From an uncultured Dehalococcoidia bacterium (GTDB lineage: Bacteria > Chloroflexota > Dehalococcoidia > Lucifugimonadales > CATOSD01): 64,000 nt of DNA. The stretch covers positions 1,292,442 through 1,356,441 of the forward strand of contig CATOSD010000002.1 of assembly GCA_951812395.1 (NCBI GenBank). The letters are read 5' to 3'. Numbering within the stretch: the stretch's first letter is position 1; each line of letters starts with the position of its first letter. The notes under the pieces were generated by a model. That model made no database searches. It had not been told where the DNA came from and saw nothing but the letters and a program-made list of their open reading frames with translations. Below are positions 17,649 through 26,771 of this stretch, one piece after another. A program made the translations under genes and the position numbers.

Positions 17649-19214
17649 ATGCTCGACCTGCTCATCACCGGCGGCATGATCATAGACGGCACTGGCAGCC
17701 AGGGCTTCTACGGCGCGGTGGGCGTCGAGGGCGACACACTGAGCCTGCTACGCGGCGACGTCTCGCACATCCAGTCGGCGCGCACTATCGACGCGTCGGG
17801 CCGCATCGTGTGCCCCGGCTTCATCGACATGCACTCCCACGCCGGCCTCGTCATTCTGTCAGAGCCCAGGCACGAGCCGAAGGTGCACCAGGGCATCACG
17901 ACAGAATTGGTCGGCGTCGACGGCAACTCCTACGCACCGTTCAGGACCCAGGAGAACTTCCTCCGATTCGTCGAGTTGAACTCCGGCCTGGACGGCAACC
18001 CGCCGCTGCCAGGCTCGTGGTCCACAGTGGAGCAGTACCTCGCCATGTTCGACCGCAAGGTGGCGGTCAACATCGCCTACATCCTGGGCAACTCGCCCGT
18101 GCGCATCGACGCCATCGGCTGGGATGACAGGCCCGCGACGCCCGCGGAAGTCGCCAACATGCAGGCCATAGTCAGGGAGGCCATGGAGGAGGGCGCGGTT
18201 GGCCTATCCACCGGCCTCGATTACCCGCCGGGCAACTACGCCGACACGGCGGAGGTCACGGCGCTCGCTTCAACCGCGGCAGCGCTAGGCGGGTTCTACC
18301 ATACGCACGTCCGCTACAGGCTGGGGGACCAGTTCCTGGACCCGTTCCGAGAGGCCATAGAGATCGGGCAGCGAAGCGGCGCTCCGCTCCACGTCACCCA
18401 CTTCTACCAACGCGCGCCCAGCGCGGGCGGCGGACGGCGAATGCTCGAACTGCTTGAGGACACCCAGGCCAGCGGCCAGGACGTGACCTTCGACAGCTAT
18501 CCCTACGTCTACGGCAGCACTCGCATTCTCATAGTGTTCCCCGACTGGACGCACGACGGAGGCCCCGGGCGTTTGAAGGAAGTGCTGCGCTCCGAGGAGG
18601 GACGCGAACGGCTGCGCAGGGAGATAGGTCCGAGAGCGCCCACTTGGCAGGATATGTGGCTAACCTACTTCAAGCGGCCCGAAAACCACAAGTACGAGGG
18701 CCGGTCAGTGGCCGAGATCGCCGAAATGATGGGCAAGACAGAGGTTGATGCGCTCTGCGACCTGCTGCTTGCCGAGGACCTGCAGACCTGCTACGTCGCG
18801 GCAGGGACCAACGGCAACACGCTGCCCGCTTTCGTCACGCACCCGATGTCGATGGTGGGCAGCGACGCAGTGCTGCTCGGCGATTTTCCAAGCCCCCGCA
18901 CGTACGGCTGCTTCCCGGTGATCCTGGCGGAGTACGTTCGCGAGGAGAGGCAGATGTCGCTGCCTGAGGCCATACGCAAGATGACGTCGTTCCCGGCGCA
19001 GCGGCTTGGGCTGTCCGACCGCGGCCTGCTGCGCGACGGCATGAAGGCCGACATCACCGTGTTCGACCCGCACAAGGTTTCCGCGCCGGCCACTCGCACC
19101 GAGCCGAAGCAGCTTCCTATCGGCATCGACTACGTGATAGTCAACGGTACCGTGGTGATCGACGACGGCGCCCACACCGGCGCCCTGCCCGGGCGCGCCC
19201 TCAAGCGGCGCTAG
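17649..19214 (+). CDS. N-acyl-D-amino-acid deacylase / amidohydrolase family protein
   Basis: MLDLLITGGMIIDGTGSQGFYGAVGVEGD, CPGFIDMHSHAG, GITTELVGVDGNSYAPF, LPEAIRKMTSFPAQRLGLSDRG. Confidence 0.88.
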   Translation: MLDLLITGGMIIDGTGSQGFYGAVGVEGDTLSLLRGDVSHIQSARTIDASGRIVCPGFIDMHSHAGLVILSEPRHEPKVHQGITTELVGVDGNSYAPFRTQENFLRFVELNSGLDGNPPLPGSWSTVEQYLAMFDRKVAVNIAYILGNSPVRIDAIGWDDRPATPAEVANMQAIVREAMEEGAVGLSTGLDYPPGNYADTAEVTALASTAAALGGFYHTHVRYRLGDQFLDPFREAIEIGQRSGAPLHVTHFYQRAPSAGGGRRMLELLEDTQASGQDVTFDSYPYVYGSTRILIVFPDWTHDGGPGRLKEVLRSEEGRERLRREIGPRAPTWQDMWLTYFKRPENHKYEGRSVAEIAEMMGKTEVDALCDLLLAEDLQTCYVAAGTNGNTLPAFVTHPMSMVGSDAVLLGDFPSPRTYGCFPVILAEYVREERQMSLPEAIRKMTSFPAQRLGLSDRGLLRDGMKADITVFDPHKVSAPATRTEPKQLPIGIDYVIVNGTVVIDDGAHTGALPGRALKRR

Positions 19215-19350
19215 ACGTCCCGATAATCCTTTTCCCCTTGATGGTGTGTATAGACCAGGGCCAATGTAGTCCATTCCCCCCGGTCTGTACACAGAGGGAA
19301 CGTAAGGAAGGGGGTGAGTGGCACTGCGCCCCTACAGGCAGATCGGCGAG

Positions 19351-20109
19351 CTAGCTCGTGGCCTCGCCGACCTTCCGGACGAAGTCCTGCACCGAAGCGG
19401 CCAGCCAGGCGTTCCAGCTCGTCATCAAGAAGCGTACCCCCTTGCCTATGTAGGTCTCTACAGTCGCGTCCGAGACCACCGTGCCAGCGGTCCTCCCTGC
19501 CCCGACAATCTGGGCTATGGCCCCGTCGATGACCCGTTGCACTTCGGGGTGGTCCGCCCTTCCCAGGTGTCCCATGCTCTGCGCGAGATCGCTGGGCGCG
19601 ACGAAGAACACGTCTATGTTGTCCACCTCGACGATTTCTCCCAGGTTCCCGATCGCGGCTATATCCTCGATGAGCACCACCAGCAGCGTCTCGTCATTGG
19701 CGCGGTGCAGGTAGTCGGGCACACCGTAGCCCTGACGGCTGGTGTACATGCCGCGCGAGCCAAGCGGGTGAAACTTGCCGGCGTCGACCACAGCCCTGGC
19801 CTCATCGGCGGTGTTCACGTGCGGGACCACGATCCCTTGCGCGCCCAGGTCCAGCGTCCTGTAGATAGTGACGTAGTTGTTTGAGTTGACTCGCACGACG
19901 GACGTCTTGCCCCACAGGTCGCACGCCCGCGTCAGGTCAGGCACGTTGCCGAAGTCGACCGGCCCGTGCTCACCCTCCAGCCAGATCCCGTCGAAGTTCA
20001 GCGGCCCCAGCATGTCGATCACATCGGCGGAGTTGTTGCCGCTCAGGATAGTCGCGGCCTGCCCGGCCGCCAGCTTTCGCTTCACGGCGTTCGGTCTTAT
20101 CTCGCCCAT
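19351..20109 (-). CDS. HpcH/HpaI aldolase/citrate lyase family protein
   Basis: FDGIWLEGEHGPVDF, LDLGAQGIVVPHVNTADEARAVVDAGKFHPLGSRG. Confidence 0.88.
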   Translation of the reverse strand: MGEIRPNAVKRKLAAGQAATILSGNNSADVIDMLGPLNFDGIWLEGEHGPVDFGNVPDLTRACDLWGKTSVVRVNSNNYVTIYRTLDLGAQGIVVPHVNTADEARAVVDAGKFHPLGSRGMYTSRQGYGVPDYLHRANDETLLVVLIEDIAAIGNLGEIVEVDNIDVFFVAPSDLAQSMGHLGRADHPEVQRVIDGAIAQIVGAGRTAGTVVSDATVETYIGKGVRFLMTSWNAWLAASVQDFVRKVGEATS

Positions 20110-20341
20110 TTGGCGCCTCCTTCATATGCCGAGCGCGAACTGGGTAAGAACGTGGAATCGCCAGCGCCCGGCGCCGCGATTATAGGCGTGCCCGTAATAG
20201 CGGGTCAAACGCGGCCAGGCGTGGGAAGGTCAGCCGCCCACACACCATCGGGAGCGTTCGCATCATGCGCCGTTCCGCAAGTGGACAGCCGCGGGCGCAC
20301 GCGCTAGCATAAGCCCACACGCGGCTGGTGCGGGAGGAGAC

Positions 20342-20854
20342 TTGCAGCGCGAACTGAGATTTTGCCAGTACTGCGGCGGCGGCCTGGAAACGGAATCAGT
20401 CGAGGGCAAGCCGCGGCCACGCTGCTCTGGTTGCGGCGTAGCGGTCTTCGAGGACCCCAAGCTGGCGGCGGTGACTCTTGTGGTGGTCGACGGCAAGGTC
20501 GCCCTTGTGCGCCGCGGGGTCGAACCGCATCTGGGCCGGTGGAGCTTCCCGTCAGGCTACGTGGACCGAGGCGAGCGCGTGGAGGACGCGGCGGTCCGGG
20601 AGACGCTGGAGGAGACCGGGCTGCACGTGCGGCTGAAGGGTCTGGTGGGGCTGTACTCCGAGACCGGATCGCACGTTGCGGTGGCGGTCTACGCGGCCGA
20701 GGTCTTGTGTGGCGAGCTCGCGGCGGGCCACGACGCGCAGGGAGCGGCCTTCTTCGATATTGATGACATGCCGCCCCTGCCCTTTCCGCACGACTACCGG
20801 ATCCTCGAGGACTGGCTGGAGTTCCGGTCTAAGGATGCCCACGCCCAGCTTTAG
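20342..20854 (+). CDS. NUDIX hydrolase with N-terminal zinc ribbon
   Basis: CQYCGGGLETESVEGKPRPRCSGCG; Nudix box GYVDRGERVEDAAVRETLEETGL. Confidence 0.9.
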   Translation: MQRELRFCQYCGGGLETESVEGKPRPRCSGCGVAVFEDPKLAAVTLVVVDGKVALVRRGVEPHLGRWSFPSGYVDRGERVEDAAVRETLEETGLHVRLKGLVGLYSETGSHVAVAVYAAEVLCGELAAGHDAQGAAFFDIDDMPPLPFPHDYRILEDWLEFRSKDAHAQL

Positions 20855-20913
20855 CCACGCCGGTGAAACACGAACCCCACAGGACCCACACACATACAGG
20901 AAGTGAGCGAGAA

Positions 20914-22149
20914 ATGACTGACCTCCTTCTGCAAAACGTGACCCTTATAGACGGCGCCGGCTCTGATCCCCAGTCCGGTATGAGCGTGCTCGTGAAAGAC
21001 GGCGCTATTGCCCACGTCGGCCCCGCGTCCGAAGTGGGTCAGCCGCCCGTCGCCGACGCCATCGACCTGACGGGACACACGCTCATGCCCGGCCTGACGG
21101 ACGCCCACGTCCACTTCGGCCTCGTGGGCGTAAACGCCGGGTCTTACGACGACGACGACAATCTCGTGACCTACACCCTGGGCGCAATCGACAACATCAA
21201 CATCGCTCTCCAGGAGGGGTTCACCACGGTACGGGACGCCGGCGGACTGGACCCGGCATTTTCGCGCGCGGTCGAACAGGGGCTGATAAGCGGTCCGCGC
21301 ATTCTGCCGTCCGGCTCTCCACTGTCCCAGACGGGCGGGCACGGCGATCACCGCGGACGCTACGACAACTCTCCCCAGGTGTCGATTCCGGGTGTACTGG
21401 CCGCCACCGCGCTTGTGGACGGAGTGGACTCGGTACGCGCCGCCGCTCGCCAGCAGCTGCGTCTGGGCGCCACGCAGATCAAGGTGATGGCTTCAGGTGG
21501 CGTGATGTCGCAGATGGACAAGCTGGACAGCCTTGGGTTCAGCGTGGCAGAGTTGAGGGCCGCCGTCGACGAGGCACGTGCGGCGGGCACCTACGTGCTG
21601 GCCCACTGCCACACGTCGCCCTCGATGAACAACGCTCTGGACGCCGGCGTGCGTTCGCTCGAGCACGCAAGCATCCTGGACGAGCCAACCGCGGCCCGCG
21701 TCGCCGAGCTGGGCGCGTTCGTCGTGCCGACGCTGCTCGTGATCGAGCGGCTGGCGGAGTCACCGGAGGCGGAGGGTGTGTCGCACTACAGCGCGATGAA
21801 GCTGGAGCAGGTGAGAGGACTCATGCCGGACAGCGTCCGCACCGCGCGGGAGGCAGGCGCGGCAATCGGCTCAGGGTCCGACATCCTCGGCGAACGGCAG
21901 TCCGGGCGCGGCGGTGAGCTGGTCCACAAGGCCCGTCTGCTGGGTCCAATGGGAGCCATCGTCAGCGCGACGAGCACCAACGCTAGGCTCTTCAACCTTG
22001 AGGACCGTGTAGGCGTGATCCGGGAGGGCTACGAGGCCGATCTGATAGCTGTCGCCGGCGATCCCATTGTTGACATCGAGCTTCTGGGGGATGCCGCCAA
22101 CGTACCCCTCGTAGTCAAGGGCGGCCAGGTGGTGAAGAACGCGCTCTAG
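20914..22149 (+). CDS. metal-dependent amidohydrolase (imidazolonepropionase-like)
   Basis: LMPGLTDAHVHFGL, GFTTVRDAGG, LAHCHTSPSMNNALDAGVRSLEHA, GSGSDILGER. Confidence 0.88.
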   Translation: MTDLLLQNVTLIDGAGSDPQSGMSVLVKDGAIAHVGPASEVGQPPVADAIDLTGHTLMPGLTDAHVHFGLVGVNAGSYDDDDNLVTYTLGAIDNINIALQEGFTTVRDAGGLDPAFSRAVEQGLISGPRILPSGSPLSQTGGHGDHRGRYDNSPQVSIPGVLAATALVDGVDSVRAAARQQLRLGATQIKVMASGGVMSQMDKLDSLGFSVAELRAAVDEARAAGTYVLAHCHTSPSMNNALDAGVRSLEHASILDEPTAARVAELGAFVVPTLLVIERLAESPEAEGVSHYSAMKLEQVRGLMPDSVRTAREAGAAIGSGSDILGERQSGRGGELVHKARLLGPMGAIVSATSTNARLFNLEDRVGVIREGYEADLIAVAGDPIVDIELLGDAANVPLVVKGGQVVKNAL

Positions 22150-22173
22150 CCGGGGGCCGGAGTTCGCGCGCGC

Positions 22174-22413
22174 CTAGCCCGCCAGCGCCGCCCGGATGAT
22201 CCCGCCGATGCGCTCCTGCTGTCCGGGAACGTCGTCAGGCTCCACCGGAACGGGCAGTTCGTCCAGCGCGTCGTGCAGCGCGCCCTCCAGCACCGCCGTC
22301 TCCTCGGCTGACAGCTCCCAGCGCGCCGCCACGTCGCCCGGACTCCACAGCGCCGCCTGGCGAAAGCCGTAGTCGGCAACCGCGCGATTGGCGATTTCAA
22401 TCAATGCGTCCAT
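22174..22413 (-). CDS. hypothetical small acidic protein (79 aa)
   Basis: ATG-initiated ORF immediately downstream of the SDR gene on the same strand. Confidence 0.5.
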   Translation of the reverse strand: MDALIEIANRAVADYGFRQAALWSPGDVAARWELSAEETAVLEGALHDALDELPVPVEPDDVPGQQERIGGIIRAALAG

Positions 22414-22423
22414 TCGGCCTCCC

Positions 22424-23188
22424 CTAGCGCCCCACGCTCGCCAGGCCGCCGTCCACCACGAACAGGCTGCCGCTGACGTACGACGCCTCGTCGGACGCCA
22501 GGAACACGATGACGTTGGCAATCTCGTCGGGCGTTCCGACGCGCCCCAACGGGTGCTGCTCCTCGCGTTCTCGTACGGCCTCCGTGCTCGCCGTGCTGCC
22601 TCGGAACTGCGGCGTGTCCACCGAGCCGGGCGCGATGACGTTGACGCGGACGCCCAGGTGAGTGTACTGGGCAGCGGCGGTGGTGGTGAGGTGGATGACG
22701 CCGGCCTTGGTAACCGCATACGGTAGCGACATGCCGTACCCGCGTAGTCCGGCCATAGAGGCTATGTTTACGATGGAGCCGCCGCCGCTATCGAGCATAG
22801 CGGGAATAGCGTACTTGCAGCAGAAGAAAAGACCCTTCAGGTTCACGTCCATCATCAGGTCCCAGTCCCGTTCCTCCACCTCCGCCAGCGGCGGCGTGCG
22901 AATCAGGATAGCCGCCGCGTTCACGAGCACGTCCACGCGACCGAATCGTTCGACGGTGCTCTCCACCATGCTGCCGACCTGCGCCGGATCGGCGACGTCC
23001 ACAGGCAAGAACAGCGCGTCGCCGCCCGCCTCCTCCACGATGCGCAGCGTTTCCTCGCCCATGCGCCGGTTGCGGTCCGCTATCGCAACGGACGCTCCCT
23101 CCTGCGCGAAACGCAGCGCCGTCTGGCGTCCGATGCCGGACGAACCGCCGGTGATGATGGCTACTTTGTCTCTGAGTCTGTTAGTCAT
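22424..23188 (-). CDS. SDR family NAD(P)-dependent oxidoreductase
   Basis: TGGSSGIGRQTALRFAQEGA, NAAAI, YAVTKAGVIHLT, PGSVDTP. Confidence 0.93.
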   Translation of the reverse strand: MTNRLRDKVAIITGGSSGIGRQTALRFAQEGASVAIADRNRRMGEETLRIVEEAGGDALFLPVDVADPAQVGSMVESTVERFGRVDVLVNAAAILIRTPPLAEVEERDWDLMMDVNLKGLFFCCKYAIPAMLDSGGGSIVNIASMAGLRGYGMSLPYAVTKAGVIHLTTTAAAQYTHLGVRVNVIAPGSVDTPQFRGSTASTEAVREREEQHPLGRVGTPDEIANVIVFLASDEASYVSGSLFVVDGGLASVGR

Positions 23189-23244
23189 GGCTCGCATTAT
23201 AGGGTCGTGCCGCACCGAGTGGCAACACTTACGCCGGGCCGCAC

Positions 23245-24429
23245 CTAGTTGAACAACCTGGACGGTCGCTCCACAAGCTGTTGAAACCGCCGCAGGAACG
23301 CTGCCGCCACCGCGCCGTCGATGACCTGGTGGTCTGAAGTGAGGCTCACCGTCAGCATTTCCCTGACGACAACCTCTCCGCCTCTCACGACCGGCTTCTG
23401 GACGGACCTGCCGACTCCGAGGATGGAGCTCTGCCCAGCGTTCAGTATCGGCGAGAAGCCGTCCACGGTCCCGAGCACGCTTATCGTGAACGTGCCGCCG
23501 ACCACTTCGTCGGGCGACAGCTGGTTCTCACGGGCGCGAACGGCCAAGTCGTGCACCTCATCGGAAATTTCGAAGATGCTCTTATCCTGTACGTTCCTGA
23601 CGACCGGCACAATCAGGCCGTCGTCGAGCGCGACCGCCACCCCGATGTTCACCTCGTCGAAGTACAGCACGTTCCCGTCCACCAATACGCTGTTGTGGGC
23701 GGGCACCCGCCGCAGCGTCCCCGCGCAGGCCATGATGAGCGCGTGGGCGAGCGTGATGACACTGCCAGATTCCCTGGACGTCTCCCTCCTTAGCCGCTGC
23801 ACCTCAGTGACGTCCACCTCCAGGAAGTAAGAGAGCTGCGCCGTACCAGCGAGGCTGCCTCGCATGTGCTCGGCGATGCTTTTTCTAATCCCTGCCAGAG
23901 GTTCGATCTTGGTTGGAGTGGGAAGTCCCCGTGGGACGCTGACACCGCCGCCAGGTGGGTTCAGACTCTCGACGTAAGCCCTGACGTCGGCGTCCACTAC
24001 CCTGCCGCGCGGGCCGGTGGGCCTGACGAGTGCGATGTCGATGCCTAGGTTAGCCGCCAACCGGCGGGCGCCTGGCGTCGATGGCACGGCTGCGTCGCCC
24101 CGCCGCATCCGGCCGCGCGCGGGGGTAGGTACGGATGGCGCAGCGGCGGTGGGAGCGGGACCTGCGGCGGCGTCACGGGCGGGCGGCGACTCACCCTCAG
24201 CGAGAAGGTAGGCGAGAAGGCCGTCCACCGGCACCGTCTCGCCCTCCGCGGCCAGCGTGTGCAGAACACCGTCCTGGGACGCCTCCAGGTCGTAATTGAG
24301 CTTTTCGGACTCGATCTGGGCGATCACCTCGCCCTGCGTCACGTGGTCACCGTCGGACTTCGCCCACCTGCTCACCTGTCCCTCAGCCATGAAGTCGCCG
24401 AGTCTGGGCATCACCACGGGCGTCGCCAT
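23245..24429 (-). CDS. 2-oxoacid dehydrogenase dihydrolipoyl acyltransferase (E2)
   Basis: Lipoyl site IESEKLNYDLEA, peripheral subunit-binding GARRLAANLGIDIALVRPTGPRGRVVDADV, catalytic TSDHQVIDGAVAAAFL. Confidence 0.92.
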   Translation of the reverse strand: MATPVVMPRLGDFMAEGQVSRWAKSDGDHVTQGEVIAQIESEKLNYDLEASQDGVLHTLAAEGETVPVDGLLAYLLAEGESPPARDAAAGPAPTAAAPSVPTPARGRMRRGDAAVPSTPGARRLAANLGIDIALVRPTGPRGRVVDADVRAYVESLNPPGGGVSVPRGLPTPTKIEPLAGIRKSIAEHMRGSLAGTAQLSYFLEVDVTEVQRLRRETSRESGSVITLAHALIMACAGTLRRVPAHNSVLVDGNVLYFDEVNIGVAVALDDGLIVPVVRNVQDKSIFEISDEVHDLAVRARENQLSPDEVVGGTFTISVLGTVDGFSPILNAGQSSILGVGRSVQKPVVRGGEVVVREMLTVSLTSDHQVIDGAVAAAFLRRFQQLVERPSRLFN

Positions 24430-24440
24430 CTGGCCTTCAC

Positions 24441-24480
24441 CCCCATCCCAACCTTCCCCCCATCCGGGGGAAAGGGGTCT
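24441..24480 (+). repeat. dispersed intergenic hairpin, copy B
   Basis: CACCCCCATCCCAACCTTCCCCCcatccGGGGGAAAGG. Confidence 0.7.
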
Positions 24481-24489
24481 CTCTGTAGT

Positions 24490-25518
24490 CTACTCCAGGA
24501 CCTCGAGCGCCGCATGGACGACCTGGGTCGCGTTGGGCACGTACAGAGCCTCCAGCGGCTGGCTGTACGGCACGGAGGTGTGAGGCGGATTCACGCGCTT
24601 GGGCGGGGTGTCCAGGTAATCGAACGCCTCTTCCGCGGCCAGCGCGGACACGTCGCTTGCGATGCTGCACCGCGGGTAGTCCTCGTCGACCACGACTATC
24701 TTACGGGTCTTCTGGACCGAAGTGACGATGGCCTCGTCATCCATCGGGGACAGGGACAGCAAATCAATCACCTCGGCGGAGTAGCCCCTGGACTCCAGTT
24801 CCCGCGCCGCATCCAGGCACACGCCCGTCGTGAAACCGATGCCCACGAGCGTGACATCCGTTCCTTCCCTTGCGATCGACGCCTTGCCTATGGGGACCTC
24901 GTAGGCCTCCTCCGGAACGTCCACGTCGTAACGTCTTCCGAGAAGCTGGCGGTTGTTGAAGACGATCACGGGGTCATCGTCACGGATAGCCGACACGAAC
25001 AGCCCCTTGGCGTTGTACGGATTGGAGGGCACGACACACTTCAGGCCGGGGAAGTGCGTGAACACCGAGTACAGCGTCTCGGAGTGCTGGGCAGCGGAGT
25101 TGGTTCCCGCGCCGATACCCGTCATGATGGTGAGGGGCACGCGCACCTTGCCGCCGAACATGTAGTGGATCTTGGCGGCATTGTTCACGATCTGGTCGGC
25201 GCATACGCCGAAGAAGCCAACGAACATGAGGTCGACGACGGGCCGTAGCCCGGTGGCCGCCGCTCCCACGCCCGCGCCCACGAACCCGGCCTCGGAAATG
25301 GGCGTGTCGCGCACGCGCGCCGCGCCGAACTGGCCGATCAGCCCCTTGGTGAGCCGCATAGGGCCGCCCCAGGCGTCCTCCTTGTCGGGACGTCCGGCGC
25401 CCCCCGCGATGTCCTCGCCCATGATAATGACGGACGCGTCGCGTTCCATCTCTTGGCGCAACGCCTCGTTAACCGCCTGAATGTACGAAAGCTGCCTTGT
25501 CTGACTAGCGGTCGTCAT
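24490..25518 (-). CDS. 2-oxoacid dehydrogenase E1 component, beta subunit
   Basis: SYIQAVNEALRQEMERDASVIIMGEDIAGGAG, DTPISEAGFVGAGVGAAATGLRPVVD. Confidence 0.93.
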   Translation of the reverse strand: MTTASQTRQLSYIQAVNEALRQEMERDASVIIMGEDIAGGAGRPDKEDAWGGPMRLTKGLIGQFGAARVRDTPISEAGFVGAGVGAAATGLRPVVDLMFVGFFGVCADQIVNNAAKIHYMFGGKVRVPLTIMTGIGAGTNSAAQHSETLYSVFTHFPGLKCVVPSNPYNAKGLFVSAIRDDDPVIVFNNRQLLGRRYDVDVPEEAYEVPIGKASIAREGTDVTLVGIGFTTGVCLDAARELESRGYSAEVIDLLSLSPMDDEAIVTSVQKTRKIVVVDEDYPRCSIASDVSALAAEEAFDYLDTPPKRVNPPHTSVPYSQPLEALYVPNATQVVHAALEVLE

Positions 25519-25561
25519 ATCTCGCCTCCCAATTGCCGCAAACCGATTCCGAACTTCGGGC

Positions 25562-26554
25562 TCACCGGTATGACACGTACACGTCAGTGGTCAACTCGTC
25601 GTCGGCCGGAAAGGGACTCTCGTCCGCGAACTGGATAGCCGTCAGTACTGCGGCGACCGCGCTCTCGTCGATGTCGGACAACTCGGCCTCCGTTGCATAT
25701 TCCCCTTCCAGGACGTGCGCCCTGAGCCTGTCGATGCAGTCCCTGGCGTGGTAATACGCTTCCTCTTCTTCTGTCCTGTACCCAAGAGGGTTGTCGGCCC
25801 CGAAGTGGCCCTGATAGCGGTACGTCTGCGCCTCTATCAGGGTCGGCCCCTCGCCGGCCCTCGCCCGCCTCACCGCCTCGCCCGCGGCGGCGTAGACGTC
25901 GGGCAGCGACTGGCCGTCCACCGTCACGCCCGGCATGGCGTAGCCCGCCGCGCGCCCGGATACCGACGCCCCCGCCACCGAGTACTCGAATGGGGTGGCC
26001 TCGGCGTAGCGGTTGTTCTCGCAGACAAACAGGATGGGCAGATTCCAGATGCTGGCAAGGTTCATCGACTCGTGCAGGCTCCCCTGGCTGGAAGCGCCGT
26101 CGCCGAAGAACACCACGCTGACCTGGTCCGAGCCGCGAACGCTCGCGCTGAGCGCCACGCCGGTCGCGACCGGAATGTTGGAGCCGACTACGCCGTTCGC
26201 GCCGAGCATCCCCTTGTTGATGTCGGCGATGTGCATCGTGCCGCCCTTGCCCTTGTTCGTTCCGGTCGCCTTGCCCAGCAGTTCCGCCATCATCTCGTTC
26301 AGGTCGACTCCCTTGGCGATGCAGTGATGATGGCTGCGATGCGTGCCCAGCACGAAATCGCTGTCCCGAAGGTGAGCGCATACACCGGTGGGCACGGCCT
26401 CCTGGCCGATCGAGGAGTGCATACCGCGAAGCTTGCCCGCGTCCGCTTCCCGGCGGGCCTGCTCCTCGAAGCGACGGATGGTCACCATCCTCTCGTACGC
26501 CCACAGTAACGTGCCCCTGTTCAGTTCGGGTCGTGCGGAGTATTCCCCAGCCAT
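25562..26554 (-). CDS. thiamine-pyrophosphate-dependent dehydrogenase E1 component, alpha subunit
   Basis: GMHSSIGQEAVPTGVCAHL, GDGASSQGSLHESMNLASIWNLPILFVCENNRYAEATP; start placed at MAGEYSARPEL. Confidence 0.92.
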   Translation of the reverse strand: MAGEYSARPELNRGTLLWAYERMVTIRRFEEQARREADAGKLRGMHSSIGQEAVPTGVCAHLRDSDFVLGTHRSHHHCIAKGVDLNEMMAELLGKATGTNKGKGGTMHIADINKGMLGANGVVGSNIPVATGVALSASVRGSDQVSVVFFGDGASSQGSLHESMNLASIWNLPILFVCENNRYAEATPFEYSVAGASVSGRAAGYAMPGVTVDGQSLPDVYAAAGEAVRRARAGEGPTLIEAQTYRYQGHFGADNPLGYRTEEEEAYYHARDCIDRLRAHVLEGEYATEAELSDIDESAVAAVLTAIQFADESPFPADDELTTDVYVSYR

Positions 26555-26771
26555 GGCGCAACCTCCCGTCAGATGTGAATTGCGCGGATTATAGCACAGG
26601 GGGCACGCTGACCATTGACGACCTGTTCCTGCCGGTCGGTTGCGGTTGTACGCGGGCGGCGTGATGTGCGAAAATACGGGCGGTCCGAAGAGCGCCCCCT
26701 GCGTCGCGCCACCACGCGGAGCGGGGAGCCGCCCGGACCTTTGACCACGCATCCAATCGAGAGGTGGACAG

